Below are positions 1-9,244 of a stretch of DNA of 64,000 nucleotides, piece by piece. The notes beneath the pieces were generated by a model. It searched no databases. It was not told where the DNA came from and saw only the letters and a list, made by a program, of their open reading frames with translations. The first letter of the stretch is position 1, and every line of letters begins with the position of its first letter. Both the position numbers and the translations under genes were made by a program. The DNA is from Massilia sp. W12 (GTDB lineage Bacteria; Pseudomonadota; Gammaproteobacteria; Burkholderiales; Burkholderiaceae_D), in contig NZ_CP147776.1 in NCBI RefSeq assembly GCF_037300705.1, positions 434,001 to 498,000 on the forward strand, given 5' to 3'.

Positions 1-1458
1 TTGCAATTGGCCGGCAGCGGCAGCGTGGCGACATCGGCGGCGCAGGACTTTACGGTCAAGCTTGAGGCGCTGGGTTTGCAGCCGGGCCAAACCTATTACT
101 ACAGCTTTAGCGCGCCAGCCCAGGGCGCACAGGCGGCGCGCCATTCACCGCGCGGGCGCACCCGCACCTTGCCGGCGCATGATGTGGCGCAAGTCAAGCT
201 GGCGGTGCTTTCCTGCAGCAATTTCCCGGCCGGCTATTTCAATGTCTATCAGGATTGCGCGCGCCAGACTGAGTTGGATGCGGTGCTGCATTTAGGCGAC
301 TACATTTATGAATATGGGGCGGATGGTTACGCCAGCGCGCGCGCTGAGCAATTGGGGCGGGTGGCGGCGCCGGCGCATGAATTGCAAAGTCTGGAAGATT
401 ATCGCCAGCGTTATGCCCAATATCGCAGCGACCCGGATTTGCAAGCCTTGCATGCCGCAGCCCCCTTCATCTGCATCTGGGATGATCATGAATTCGCCGA
501 TGACACCTGGCGCGACGGGGCGCAAGAGCATGACAATGGCAGCCAAGGCCCGTTTGCATTGCGCCGCGCCGCCGCCGCGCAAGCCTGGCAGGAATGGCTG
601 CCGGTGCGCACCCCGGATATGGACAAGATTTGGCGCAGCTTTGACTTTGGCGGCTTGCTTTCACTGTATATGCTCGATACCCGGCTGGCCGGGCGCGATC
701 AGCAATTGCAATTTGCTTCGTATGTGAATGCGCAAGGAAAATTGGATCTGGCGCGTTTGCGCCGCGATGCGCGGGCGGCGCGCCGGCGCATGCTCGGGCG
801 CGAACAATTTGAATGGCTGCAAAGCCGGCTGCAAAACTCCAGCGCACGCTGGCAGGTGCTGGGGCAGCAGGTGTTGATGGCGCGCATGGAATTTCCTTTG
901 AGCGTGGCCTGCGGCGAGCAGGACCGTCTGGATTGGTGGCGTGATGTGCAGCAGGCCCAGCGCGACGGCGCAAGCGTCAAAGCGCATGCGCTGTTGCATG
1001 CGCCGCGCGCGCCGTGTTATCTGGATTCCTGGGATGGTTATCAGGCCGAGCGTGAACGCTTGTACAGCCTGATGCAGGGACATGGCAAAAATCTGATTTC
1101 ACTGGCTGGCGATACGCATAACGCCTGGGCCAGCGATTTGCAGGATGAGGCCGGGCGCGCCGTGGGCGTGGAATTCGCCACCGCATCGGTTTCGTCGCCC
1201 GGATTGGAGTCCTCGTATCAAGAAAGCGCGGCACTCGCCGCCTGTATGCAAGCCATGTTGCCGACCTTGCGTTACGCCCAGACTTCTTTGCGCGGTTATA
1301 TGCTGCTTACGGTCAGCGCGCACGAAGCCGAATGCGCCTGGCGCTTTGTCGATACGGTGCATACGCGTCAATTCAGCGCGCATACCGGCAAAGTTTTGCG
1401 GGTCTTGCACGGGCAAGGCAAAATCAGTCCGGCCGCAGGGCAAGACGCGATTTCATAA
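1..1458 (+). CDS. phoD: PhoD-like alkaline phosphatase/phosphodiesterase (5' end outside window)
   Basis: The frame is open from the first base and ends at TAA, giving 485 visible residues. The first ~40 residues look like the end of the Fn3-like PhoD N-terminal domain, so the true start and any Tat signal lie upstream. Metallophosphatase motifs are visible: LSCSNF, LHLGDYIYEYG, IWDDHEFADDTW and SLAGDTHNAW, the usual PhoD metal-binding set. PhoD enzymes are exported Ca/Fe-dependent phosphomonoesterases or phosphodiesterases that release phosphate from organic esters. The family assignment is firm; the exact substrate is not. A symmetrical hairpin terminator follows 30 bases after the stop and is shared with the convergent metallopeptidase gene. 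Confidence 0.88.
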   Translation: MQLAGSGSVATSAAQDFTVKLEALGLQPGQTYYYSFSAPAQGAQAARHSPRGRTRTLPAHDVAQVKLAVLSCSNFPAGYFNVYQDCARQTELDAVLHLGDYIYEYGADGYASARAEQLGRVAAPAHELQSLEDYRQRYAQYRSDPDLQALHAAAPFICIWDDHEFADDTWRDGAQEHDNGSQGPFALRRAAAAQAWQEWLPVRTPDMDKIWRSFDFGGLLSLYMLDTRLAGRDQQLQFASYVNAQGKLDLARLRRDARAARRRMLGREQFEWLQSRLQNSSARWQVLGQQVLMARMEFPLSVACGEQDRLDWWRDVQQAQRDGASVKAHALLHAPRAPCYLDSWDGYQAERERLYSLMQGHGKNLISLAGDTHNAWASDLQDEAGRAVGVEFATASVSSPGLESSYQESAALAACMQAMLPTLRYAQTSLRGYMLLTVSAHEAECAWRFVDTVHTRQFSAHTGKVLRVLHGQGKISPAAGQDAIS

Positions 1459-1487
1459 AAACAGCCGGCTGTCGGCCAATAAAAAAA

Positions 1488-1512
1488 CCGCAGACGAATC
1501 TGCGGTTTTTTT
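1488..1512. terminator. Bidirectional Rho-independent terminator
   Basis: A 7-bp stem CCGCAGA/TCTGCGG (1488-1494 with 1499-1505) and CGAA loop are flanked by A7 on the left and T7 on the right, so the hairpin can terminate both the phosphatase gene and the convergent M35 peptidase gene. Confidence 0.85.
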
Positions 1513-1526
1513 GTGCAGCAAAAAAA

Positions 1527-2609
1527 TCAGTTCAGGAACGGCGTGTTTTCAGCAAAATATTCATGCGAATCGGCATTATCCACTGCTTTGCCTGGATTCG
1601 ATGTGGCCAGGCTCTTGGCGGCGGATTGGCCGTAAGCCCAGTCGTCGGTGCCGCCCACCACATTGAAGTGACTCATTTCGTGAACCATGGTGCCAGCCTT
1701 GGAATCGGTGCCGGTCATCGGCGCAGACCAGAAGGCCTTGCAAACATAGATCTTGTACGGCTGGGTCGGATACACATAAGCGTAATAGCTTTGGGTGCAA
1801 CCGCAATCCACCACCACGGCCTGATTATTGAAGGAATTCAAGATATTACTGAAGTGCGATTTAACAGTGGAATAACGACCGGCGTCATAAGTGCCAAACC
1901 AGGTGGTGTAGCGTGCGCCTTTATTGCCGGCATTTAAATATGAGAGCGAATTGCTGGCATAGGTTTTGGCATTCGCCACTGCGCTGGCCACCGTGGTCTT
2001 TTGCGAAGATGTGCAATTGGTGTAGGTGAGCGAGCCGGCCAGGGTTTGTTGCATCAATTGTTGCGGGGTCGGCGCTTCATAGCCGCGCGGGTGAATGCCA
2101 TTTACCGCAAACGAGCTTTCATTCGATTCCAATTCGCCTAATTCAGTATGGCTGACCAGGCTTTGCGCATTCGGATTGCTGTTAAACAGATTCATCGAAC
2201 CGACATGGTATTGAATTTTATAGTCGCCGCTGATACTCATATCGTATTGCGCAGACAATTCAACTTTGCGGGTATAAGATTTACCTGGTTTCAACAGCAG
2301 ATAATCGGAAGCTTTGGGCGTGCCGCGTTTGATATGGGCGCCCAGGAATTGCACCGGTTTGCCATCGCGCGTCACTTCAAATAAATGTTCAGGTTGTTCT
2401 GAAAACGGCGTCAGATATTTCAATACATATTTCGGAGAAGTGCCGGTATTGGTCAGCGTGACATTTACAAATACATCATCGCTGGCTTCGTGCACATTTT
2501 TCACCGGGCTGATGGTGACTTTCACGCCATGATCGCCGGCATTCGCGGCAAAAGAGGCAAGCAGAGCAATAGCAGTTGCGGACAAACGCAGGGTGTGTTT
2601 CAGTTTCAT
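1527..2609 (-). CDS. Secreted M35 (deuterolysin / peptidyl-Lys type) metallopeptidase
   Basis: This 360-aa protein has a signal peptide ending in ASFAANA. The ATG at 2609 is chosen because it starts the signal peptide and has an AGGAG ribosome site 7 bases upstream; the frame stays open for 19 more codons. The C-terminal half carries the aspzincin signature: HEMSH with His310, Glu311 and His314, then GTDDWAYG with Asp323 as probable third zinc ligand. The N-terminal ~150 residues form a beta-rich domain found before the catalytic domain in bacterial M35 proteins. Cysteines in the catalytic domain suggest a disulfide-stabilised extracellular enzyme. Family members cut before lysines or at hydrophobic sites; the specificity here is unknown. 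Confidence 0.9.
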   Translation of the reverse strand: MKLKHTLRLSATAIALLASFAANAGDHGVKVTISPVKNVHEASDDVFVNVTLTNTGTSPKYVLKYLTPFSEQPEHLFEVTRDGKPVQFLGAHIKRGTPKASDYLLLKPGKSYTRKVELSAQYDMSISGDYKIQYHVGSMNLFNSNPNAQSLVSHTELGELESNESSFAVNGIHPRGYEAPTPQQLMQQTLAGSLTYTNCTSSQKTTVASAVANAKTYASNSLSYLNAGNKGARYTTWFGTYDAGRYSTVKSHFSNILNSFNNQAVVVDCGCTQSYYAYVYPTQPYKIYVCKAFWSAPMTGTDSKAGTMVHEMSHFNVVGGTDDWAYGQSAAKSLATSNPGKAVDNADSHEYFAENTPFLN

Positions 2610-3181
2610 ACGGGTCTCCTGAAAATAGATTTTATTATCCAAACGCGCCGGATGTATTATTTTCATTTTTGAGATGAAACAAGGGAATCCAATAACACGG
2701 GGAGTATTGGCTTTGTTTAATCAGGGAAAATAAGTGGTTGACGCGGCTGGCTGCAACCGTGGCAGCCTGTCTTTTTATGCTGACAGTGTCTTGCCACGTG
2801 TTTATATTGCAAGAGTCTTTTTGATTTGTCAACGCTGATGCTGCATTTTTTTGCGCTGCAGCTGAGCTATTCTGCATAGCAGAATGCAGACTTGTATCTG
2901 CTGCACCATTCTGATGCGGGCGCACAATTCTGAATCAGGTTATATTTGTATCGCAACGCAAAAAAGCAAAATCCATGATTAATCTTTGCAGAGTGATGCG
3001 GAGAGCGTGTTGATAATAAAATGGAATATATGCAGATTATATATTTTCCATGCGGAAATACATTTTATTGCAATGCAATAGAAAGCATTTGATTGCTTGC
3101 CACATTTTGGTGCGTTGCATTTTTTAAAAACCGGCGTCGCCATTGCGGCGCCATCATCATGATTGAAAGGGAGAGCAGCGC
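2610..3181. other. AT-rich intergenic region between divergent genes
   Basis: About 570 bases with no supportable gene, clearly richer in A and T than the flanking coding DNA. It must hold the promoters of the M35 peptidase (minus) and the CoA-transferase (plus). A perfect palindrome ATTGCA-A-TGCAAT lies at 3067-3079 and an imperfect inverted repeat TGGAAtATAT...ATATatTTTCCA at 3022-3050. Either could be an operator. I see no convincing -35/-10 pair. Confidence 0.6.
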
Positions 3182-4450
3182 ATGCAGCATGATGCTTCAG
3201 AACAGCAAACGGCGCCCAAGCCGGCAGCCTTGGCGGGGGTCAAAGTCCTGGAATTGGGAACGCTGATCGCAGGCCCTTTTTGCGCCCGCATGTTGGCCGA
3301 ATTCGGCGCGGATGTGATCAAGATTGAAGCGCCGGGACAGGGCGACCCGTTGCGGCAATGGCGCGTGATGAAAGACGGCGTTTCGCTGTGGTGGTCGGTG
3401 CAGGCGCGAAATAAAAAAAGCCTGGCCTTGAATATGAAAGACCCGCGTGCGCAGGAAATTGCGCGGCAACTGGCGCTGGAGGCCGACATCATTATTGAAA
3501 ACTATCGCCCCGGGGTGCTGGAGAAGTGGGGCTTGGGCTATGAGCAGTTACGCGCCATCAATCCGGCGCTGATCATGGTGCGCCTGTCCGGTTATGGTCA
3601 GGATGGGCCATTGCGTGATTTGCCCGGCTTTGGCGCGATTGGCGAGGCGATGGGCGGTTTGCGTTATGTTTCCGGACATGCCGACCGTCCCCCGGTGCGG
3701 GTCGGGATTTCAATCGGCGATTCGCTGGCGGCCTTGCATGGCGTGATCGGGGCCATGCTGGCGCTGCGCCACCGCGATGTCACCGGCGGGCGCTGGAATG
3801 GCAAGCAGGGCGCGGATTGCATCGCCGGCTGTGGTCAGATGGTGGATGTGGCCTTGTATGAAGCGGTCTTTAATTTGATGGAATCCAGCGTGCCGGAATA
3901 TGATGTGGCCGGCGTGGTGCGCGAGCGCACCGGCGGCGCGTTGCCGGGGATTGTGCCTTCCAACACCTATCCCAGTGCGGATGGGGATTTTGTGGTGATT
4001 TCCGGCAATGGCGATGCGATTTTCAAACGGCTGATGCTGGCGATCGGGCGCGCCGATCTGGCGCATGATCCGTCCTTGGCGCGCAATGATGGACGGGTGC
4101 CGCGCACGGAAGAGATTGATGAGGCGATTGCCGCCTGGAGCCGCTTGCATACGGCGCAGCAAATTGTTGAATTACTGCAAGCCGCTGACGTGCCGGTCGG
4201 CAAAATCTATTCGGTGCGGGATATGCTGCAAGACCCGCATTTCCAGGCGCGCGGCATGTTCGAGCAGCATTATTTTGCCGATGGCAGCCCGGTGAAATTG
4301 CCGGCGGTAACGCCGAAAATGTCGGCCACCCCCGGCGCTACGCGTTGGCTCGGGCCGCAATTAGGGCAGCATAACCGGGAAATTTTGCAGCAACTCGGCA
4401 TGAGTGAAGAGCAGATTGCCGCATTGCAGGCGGATGGGGTGCTGGGCTGA
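3182..4450 (+). CDS. CaiB/BaiF (family III) CoA-transferase
   Basis: This 422-aa protein is collinear with family III CoA-transferases, which move CoA between carboxylic acids through an aspartyl-CoA thioester. The N-terminal Rossmann part is clear (VLELGTLIAGPFCARMLAEF, FGADVIKIE), as are NYRPGVLEKWGLGY and the catalytic region MVDVALYEAV with Asp222 as likely nucleophile. The ATG follows a GGGAGAG ribosome site. Odd point: between RHRDVTG and GQMVDVAL there are about 15 extra residues (203-217, including WNGK and two cysteines) where relatives usually read straight on. The acid substrate cannot be told from sequence. No other acyl-CoA gene is adjacent. Confidence 0.9.
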   Translation: MQHDASEQQTAPKPAALAGVKVLELGTLIAGPFCARMLAEFGADVIKIEAPGQGDPLRQWRVMKDGVSLWWSVQARNKKSLALNMKDPRAQEIARQLALEADIIIENYRPGVLEKWGLGYEQLRAINPALIMVRLSGYGQDGPLRDLPGFGAIGEAMGGLRYVSGHADRPPVRVGISIGDSLAALHGVIGAMLALRHRDVTGGRWNGKQGADCIAGCGQMVDVALYEAVFNLMESSVPEYDVAGVVRERTGGALPGIVPSNTYPSADGDFVVISGNGDAIFKRLMLAIGRADLAHDPSLARNDGRVPRTEEIDEAIAAWSRLHTAQQIVELLQAADVPVGKIYSVRDMLQDPHFQARGMFEQHYFADGSPVKLPAVTPKMSATPGATRWLGPQLGQHNREILQQLGMSEEQIAALQADGVLG

Positions 4451-4569
4451 GTGGAAAAGCCGCTTTTTGCCCGGATTCAGACTTGACGTCACTGCCTGCT
4501 TGCGCCACTATCATTATTCAGGAAAAAGGCGCCGCAGGCGCTGCATAAGAATGAATGAGAGGTGGAGAA

Positions 4570-5073
4570 ATGATCAGAAAAATTGCGTTTTGCGCTGCCA
4601 TGTTATGCAGCCAGCAGGCGTTTGCCTGGTGCGCTGCGCCGGCAAGTTGCGCGGCAGGCGCTTTCCCGGCGATGTTGCAAGACGGCTGGGGCGCCACTGA
4701 AAGCGCGCCGGCTTTGCGTCCGGCTTCTTCTGTGGTGAAGAAAAGCACGGAGAAAGTCAGCCAGGAATTGGAAGCGGTGAAAAAAGCGGTTGGCAAGGCC
4801 AGCTGCGAAGCCGACAACCAATGCAAAACCGTGGCGATGGGGGAAAAAGCTTGCGGCGGGCCGGAATTTTTCCTGCCCTGGTCAAGCGACAGCAAGGCCA
4901 ATCCGCAAGCCGGCAAAGTCGAGGAGCTGGCGGCGAAACACCGCCTGGCGCGGCAAAAACAAATCGCCGCCGAAGGGGAAATGTCTGATTGCAAAGTGGT
5001 CAGCGATCCAGGCGCGCAGTGCAAAGCAGGTAAATGTGTATTGAAGGAAGTGAAAAACGCATCGGCTTCTTAA
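4570..5073 (+). CDS. Small secreted cysteine-containing protein, unknown function
   Basis: This 167-aa protein starts at an ATG preceded by GAGGTGGAG. The signal peptide (about residues 1-19) ends in QQAFA. The mature part has a Lys/Glu-rich helical stretch (about 55-78), then SCEADNQCKTV, ACGGP followed by a PWS motif, and a tail with CKVVSDPGAQCKAGKCVLK. The spaced cysteines suggest a small disulfide-bonded periplasmic domain. The pattern of paired cysteines, ACGGP and a C-terminal Cys pair recurs in uncharacterised bacterial exported proteins, but I cannot name a family. A TTGACG element lies at 4483-4488, with TATCAT at 4509-4514 spaced too widely for a confident promoter. A strong terminator follows. 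Confidence 0.75.
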   Translation: MIRKIAFCAAMLCSQQAFAWCAAPASCAAGAFPAMLQDGWGATESAPALRPASSVVKKSTEKVSQELEAVKKAVGKASCEADNQCKTVAMGEKACGGPEFFLPWSSDSKANPQAGKVEELAAKHRLARQKQIAAEGEMSDCKVVSDPGAQCKAGKCVLKEVKNASAS

Positions 5074-5092
5074 AGCGGATGTAAAACTGAAA

Positions 5093-5116
5093 AAGCCGGC
5101 GCCGCCGGCTTTTTTT
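5093..5116 (+). terminator. Rho-independent terminator
   Basis: An 8-bp stem AAGCCGGC/GCCGGCTT (5093-5100 with 5104-5111) with a 3-base loop is followed by a T-run, 20 bases after the stop of the small secreted protein gene. Confidence 0.85.
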
Positions 5117-5200
5117 ACGTCTTTTTCTGCTTCTTGCGCATCGTTTGCGCTGGCTGGAGATGGCGCTGACGGCGGAATGCAATCAGCTCATGCGATATAA

Positions 5201-5229
5201 AAAAAGGGCCGCATCGCTGCGGCCCTTTT
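5201..5229 (-). terminator. Rho-independent terminator of the subtilase gene
   Basis: The stem GGGCCGC/GCGGCCC (5206-5212 with 5219-5225) is flanked by A5 on the left and T4 on the right. On the minus strand the A5 becomes the U-run, 20 bases after the subtilase stop codon. Confidence 0.8.
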
Positions 5230-5249
5230 CATTGCATCAGAAAACTGAA

Positions 5250-8200
5250 TCAGTTTTTGATTGCATTGGTGTTGCGCACCAGATCGGTTTGCGGGATTGC
5301 ATCCGTGGTGTCAACCGACAGCAAGGTGGTGGACTGCTTCACGCCGCCAACCACATACTGCACGGCGCCCAGGTAGCGCTTGCCAACAGTCAGACCGGAC
5401 CAGCTGGCAGCCACGGTGCCGGTGCCGCCGATGGTGGCGTTGCCCGGAACCAGAACGCGCAGATTGCCGCCCACGTCAGTCGGGTTCACCACCCAGCTGG
5501 ACATGGTGTAGGTGGCGCTGTCGTTGTTCGGTGCATAACCGATCACGCACACTTTGTAGTTGCCTGCAGCCGGGTTGCTCAGGGTCACCACTTCGTTGGA
5601 GGTTGCGCCACCGCTGGTGCCAACTGTGGCGCCTGCGCTGTTCAACACCACCAGATCCAGGTCGTCGGCGCTGCCGGCGGCGCGGCCAGAGGTGTCGGCG
5701 TCAAACAGAGCGAAACGTGCAGTCAATGCGCCGGACGGGATGGCCACTTCGGTGACATTCACGCCAGCGCCGCCGCCTGCTTTACAAGCCGCCAGACCGC
5801 CGTCTGCATCGTTGTTCTTACCGATGGTGGCTTCCGTGCGGGTTGCTTCTTTCAGGCCGCCTTTGATGGTGCTGAAGCTGCCATTGAAGCCGGTGCCGAT
5901 GGTGTACAGCGCATTGCCGGTGGCGGCTTCGCTGCTGACTTCAGCCAGTGCGGCGATCATGGTCGGCTTGGCCGACAGCGGGCTGCGCACTTTACGCACG
6001 CCATCATTCCACACCAGTTCGCCATACGCCCAGGTATCAGCCGGAGCAGTGGTGCGGGTCAGGCTGACGGTGAAGCTCTTCTTCTCGCCCGGCGCCAGGG
6101 TCAGGCTGGACGGATTCACCACCACGTTGTAACCCGGCAGGGAAGCGCTGGCTTGATAGGTCGAAGCAGCGTTGCTGACATTGGTGACGGTACGGGTGAA
6201 GGTCAGCTTGCCCATCACGCTGGCTGCAGTCAGGGACGGCAGGTTCAGGTTGTAGGAAGCGATCGAGCCGACTTGTTGGCACACAGCCGGGGAGTAGATG
6301 CCGCCGCCGCCCAAGCCGCACAGGAAGCGTGCATAGTCCACTGCGCCAGCGTCATACACCAGGCCCGGATCTGCAGCCAGATTCGGCACAACGTGACCAG
6401 CGCCTTGCGACCACGGCAATTGACCGTTTTGCATGCCAGCCAGACCGTCATTGAAAGTCATGCTGCCAGTGGTCATCAGCGCGGATTTGATGGCAGCCGG
6501 AGACCAGGTCGGGTTCAATTGCTTCAACAGCGCGCCCAGGCCGGCAACGTGCGGGCTGGACATCGAGGTGCCTTGCAGGAAGGCGGCTTCAGTTGCGCCG
6601 GCAGCGCCATTGGCGATGGCGTCACGTTCAGCCTGGGTCACGTCCGGCACATAAGCGGCCAGAATGTCCACGCCAGGCGCGGTCAGATCCGGTTTCAGGA
6701 TGTTGCCATTGCCTTTGTTCGGGCCACGCGAGGAGAAGCCAGCCATCACCGGCGCCAGAGCGGTGCCCTTGGTGGCGGAGAATTTGGTGATTTCAGCAGT
6801 AGCGGCGGCATTGCCGGCGACATATGCGCGGATTGCAGCGCCATTTGCAGCCGGCACATGCACTGTCGGCACGGCGTGCGCTTCAGCAACCAGACCGGCG
6901 CCATTGTCGATCATGATCATGCCAACGCCGCCAGCGTCTTTCACTGCCTGGCTCTTGTTGACACGGGCGGTGACGCCACGGGTGCACACCACGATTTTGC
7001 CGGCGACCTTGGCCGGATCCAGCACCACAGCGCCGTCTGCCGCGCCATAGCACAGATTGGCCTTGGAGGCGTCAGCGCCAGCTGCCGCAGCTTCGGTGGA
7101 CAGAATCACCGGTGTCTGACCCAGGGCCACGGTGTTCATCGAAGCGCCTTGGTACGAAGCGTTATTGCCCAGGATGGCGTTGGCTGCGTTCAGGCGGTCA
7201 TGGGTCGACGCGCCCACGGTGGTCAGCCATGGGCTGATGTGTGCAACCTGGTTGGCCGGGCCGCTGTTGCCGGCGGAGGCGGCCACGAATACGCCAGCGT
7301 TGGAGGCGTTCAGGAAGGCCACTTCAACCGGGTCATTGAATTTGTCTTGCGAACCGCTGATCGAGAAGTTGATCACGTTCACGCCGTCTTTGACAGCTTT
7401 TTCAATTGCCGCCACAGAGTCGCCGGAGAAGCAGGAGTTCTTCGGATTGGCCGGATTGGCCGGATCTTGATAGCTCCAGCACACTTTGTACATGGCCAGA
7501 CGTGCGCGCGGAGCGATGCCGGACATCGCGCCCATGGCGATGCCTGCAGCGCTTGCGTTCACTTTGCCATTGCCGCCAGCGGTGCTGGCGGTGTGGGTGC
7601 CGTGGCCGCCGTTGTCGCGCGGGGAATTGTAGTCAATCCAGTGCGGCGTGTAGGTGCCGTTGGCGACCAGGCTGCGGTAGGTCTTGTCAAACTTTTGTGC
7701 GCCGATCAGCTTGTTATTACAGTTGCTCAGGGCAAAACCCTCGCCCACTTCGCAGGAGCCTTTCCAGCTGGCTGGCGGTGCGCCATACACTTGCGCGCCA
7801 GCCGGATCGTGGGTGGCGAAGCCGTTCGCGTCCACACGGTCAGCAAAGCTGGTGTTTTCCGGCCATACGCCGGAGTCAACGATACCGATGATGATGTTTT
7901 CACCGGCTGCGCCCTGGCCGCCCAGACGGGTCCAGACGCCATTGCTCTTGTCCAGGCCGAGGAAACCCGGGGTGTAGTTGGTCAGCAGTTCACGCGGTTG
8001 ATCCGGGGTGATTGCCGCCACGCCGGCGGTCTTTTTCAGCGCGCGCACTTCAGCGTCGGTCAGCATCGCGGTGAAGCCGTTCAACACCACTTTATAGTCG
8101 TGCACGATAGGAGCGTTGCCGATCACAGCCAGCACCGCGCCTTGTTTTTGATTCAGGTAGTTGATGTAGTTTTGCACATCAGCGGCGTTGATATCCAGCG

Positions 8201-8375
8201 ATTGGCCGGCAGCCGGTTTGGTGGCGGCCAGACCGCGAATTTCGCCGGTGTAGGACGCGACCGGCTTGTCAGCCAGCTGCACCACGTAAGGACGGCGGAT
8301 GTCAGAAGCGTGTGCGGTCATCAGGGCGCCGGACAGCAGCAACATTGCGGCGAGCGAGGTAGCGCGGAGTTTCAT
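5250..8375 (-). CDS. Secreted S8 subtilisin-like serine protease with PA and Fn3-like domains
   Basis: This 1041-aa preproenzyme starts at the ATG at 8375, preceded by AAGGA; the frame extends 7 codons upstream to a TTG, which is less likely. Order of parts: signal peptide (1-23), I9 propeptide (about 28-128), S8 catalytic domain with Asp167 (GIVDSGVW), His258 (GGHGTHTA), oxyanion Asn370 (ASAGNSGP) and Ser604 (GTSMSSPH). A PA domain is inserted at about 400-530. Next comes a subtilase Fn3-like domain (about 695-790) and a C-terminal beta-rich extension. The layout is that of PA-containing, plant-type subtilases, which are exported and broadly proteolytic. The gene probably ends its own transcript, and the PEP-CTERM gene lies upstream on the same strand. 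Confidence 0.95.
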   Translation of the reverse strand: MKLRATSLAAMLLLSGALMTAHASDIRRPYVVQLADKPVASYTGEIRGLAATKPAAGQSLDINAADVQNYINYLNQKQGAVLAVIGNAPIVHDYKVVLNGFTAMLTDAEVRALKKTAGVAAITPDQPRELLTNYTPGFLGLDKSNGVWTRLGGQGAAGENIIIGIVDSGVWPENTSFADRVDANGFATHDPAGAQVYGAPPASWKGSCEVGEGFALSNCNNKLIGAQKFDKTYRSLVANGTYTPHWIDYNSPRDNGGHGTHTASTAGGNGKVNASAAGIAMGAMSGIAPRARLAMYKVCWSYQDPANPANPKNSCFSGDSVAAIEKAVKDGVNVINFSISGSQDKFNDPVEVAFLNASNAGVFVAASAGNSGPANQVAHISPWLTTVGASTHDRLNAANAILGNNASYQGASMNTVALGQTPVILSTEAAAAGADASKANLCYGAADGAVVLDPAKVAGKIVVCTRGVTARVNKSQAVKDAGGVGMIMIDNGAGLVAEAHAVPTVHVPAANGAAIRAYVAGNAAATAEITKFSATKGTALAPVMAGFSSRGPNKGNGNILKPDLTAPGVDILAAYVPDVTQAERDAIANGAAGATEAAFLQGTSMSSPHVAGLGALLKQLNPTWSPAAIKSALMTTGSMTFNDGLAGMQNGQLPWSQGAGHVVPNLAADPGLVYDAGAVDYARFLCGLGGGGIYSPAVCQQVGSIASYNLNLPSLTAASVMGKLTFTRTVTNVSNAASTYQASASLPGYNVVVNPSSLTLAPGEKKSFTVSLTRTTAPADTWAYGELVWNDGVRKVRSPLSAKPTMIAALAEVSSEAATGNALYTIGTGFNGSFSTIKGGLKEATRTEATIGKNNDADGGLAACKAGGGAGVNVTEVAIPSGALTARFALFDADTSGRAAGSADDLDLVVLNSAGATVGTSGGATSNEVVTLSNPAAGNYKVCVIGYAPNNDSATYTMSSWVVNPTDVGGNLRVLVPGNATIGGTGTVAASWSGLTVGKRYLGAVQYVVGGVKQSTTLLSVDTTDAIPQTDLVRNTNAIKN

Positions 8376-8468
8376 GGAGGGGTTTCCTTGTCTCAATCAG
8401 ATGTGTTTCATTATCATTGCCGGCTTGCGTGGCGAATGGCTGTAGCCGGCTGTGAATGTGCGAGTCCC

Positions 8469-8494
8469 CAAGCTGCGGCTTTGGCCGCAGCTTG
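8469..8494 (-). terminator. Probable terminator hairpin after the PEP-CTERM gene
   Basis: An 11-bp perfect stem CAAGCTGCGGC/GCCGCAGCTTG (8469-8479 with 8484-8494) with a TTTG loop lies just downstream of the PEP-CTERM gene on the minus strand. A good U-run is missing, so termination may be incomplete, or the hairpin may protect the mRNA end. Confidence 0.6.
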
Positions 8495-8515
8495 TGCAGA
8501 TTACAGGGGAGCCGC

Positions 8516-9244
8516 TCAGGCTTGTTTGCGGCGGCGGGCGAATGCGGCCAAACCAGCCAGACCCAGGCCCATCATGGCGTAGGTGGAGGGTTCCGGCACC
8601 ACTGCCACGTTCAGATTGTCGATTGCGAACTGGGCCTGATTGCCGGCCGGGTTGACGCAGGAGCCATCCATGGTGTACAGGCAGGCGTTGATGGTCAGGC
8701 CACGGAATGCGGTCTGCGCAAATGCGCCATTGCTTTGCCAGTTGGAGAAGTTGAAGGAGTCGTTGTTCATCGGCTGGAATTCAACGGTGGTTTGGATTTC
8801 CGAACCATCCATTTTTTGGCCGGTCAACACCAGACGGCCAACGGAGAAGTCGATCAGGCCGCCGGTCGGGGCCACAAAAGCGAAGTCCAGCGCGCGCAGT
8901 TTGAAGCCCTGGCTGTCCTGACGGGTGAATGACAGTGCGCCATCATTCAGACCGGCGTAGTAAGCGCTGCTGTTGCCGGTCGGGCAGCTCAGAATCGTGC
9001 AGCTGAGGTCATTGGCGCCGGAGACGCCTGCGCCAGCCAGACCGCCATTGGCGTCGCCCAGCACGGTGAAGTTGAAGCCCTGTTCTGCAAAGCTTTCGCC
9101 ATGGGCGAAAATCGAAAAATCGCCAGTGAACAGATTGTTGAAATCCAGCACTTCGGCTTGGGCGGAATTCGCGGCAAAAGTAGCGAATACGGCGAGGGCG
9201 CTTGCGGCAAACTTTGCGCTACGCAGGAAATTACTACGCTTCAT
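8516..9244 (-). CDS. PEP-CTERM sorting-domain exported protein
   Basis: This 242-aa protein starts at the ATG at 9244, chosen for the GGGAG ribosome site 6 bases upstream and the signal peptide ending in ANSAQA. The C-terminus is a textbook PEP-CTERM tripartite signal: VPEPSTYAMMGLGL, a hydrophobic helix, then ARRRKQA. The body is beta-rich with FNNLFTGDF and LRALDFAFVAPTGG, typical of PEP-CTERM surface proteins without known enzymatic function. PEP-CTERM proteins are anchored or processed by an exosortase (EpsH/XrtA) linked to exopolysaccharide; no exosortase gene is in this window. A hairpin after the stop separates it from the subtilase gene, though the weak U-run leaves read-through possible. 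Confidence 0.92.
   Translation of the reverse strand: MKRSNFLRSAKFAASALAVFATFAANSAQAEVLDFNNLFTGDFSIFAHGESFAEQGFNFTVLGDANGGLAGAGVSGANDLSCTILSCPTGNSSAYYAGLNDGALSFTRQDSQGFKLRALDFAFVAPTGGLIDFSVGRLVLTGQKMDGSEIQTTVEFQPMNNDSFNFSNWQSNGAFAQTAFRGLTINACLYTMDGSCVNPAGNQAQFAIDNLNVAVVPEPSTYAMMGLGLAGLAAFARRRKQA

Noticed and set aside
5145-8582. An 1145-codon open frame on the plus strand exactly opposite the subtilase gene
   Set aside because: The subtilase on the other strand has all catalytic motifs, signal peptide and ribosome site. The antisense product is His/Arg/Gly/Ala-rich without any domain text, which is what strong GC codon bias produces opposite a real gene.
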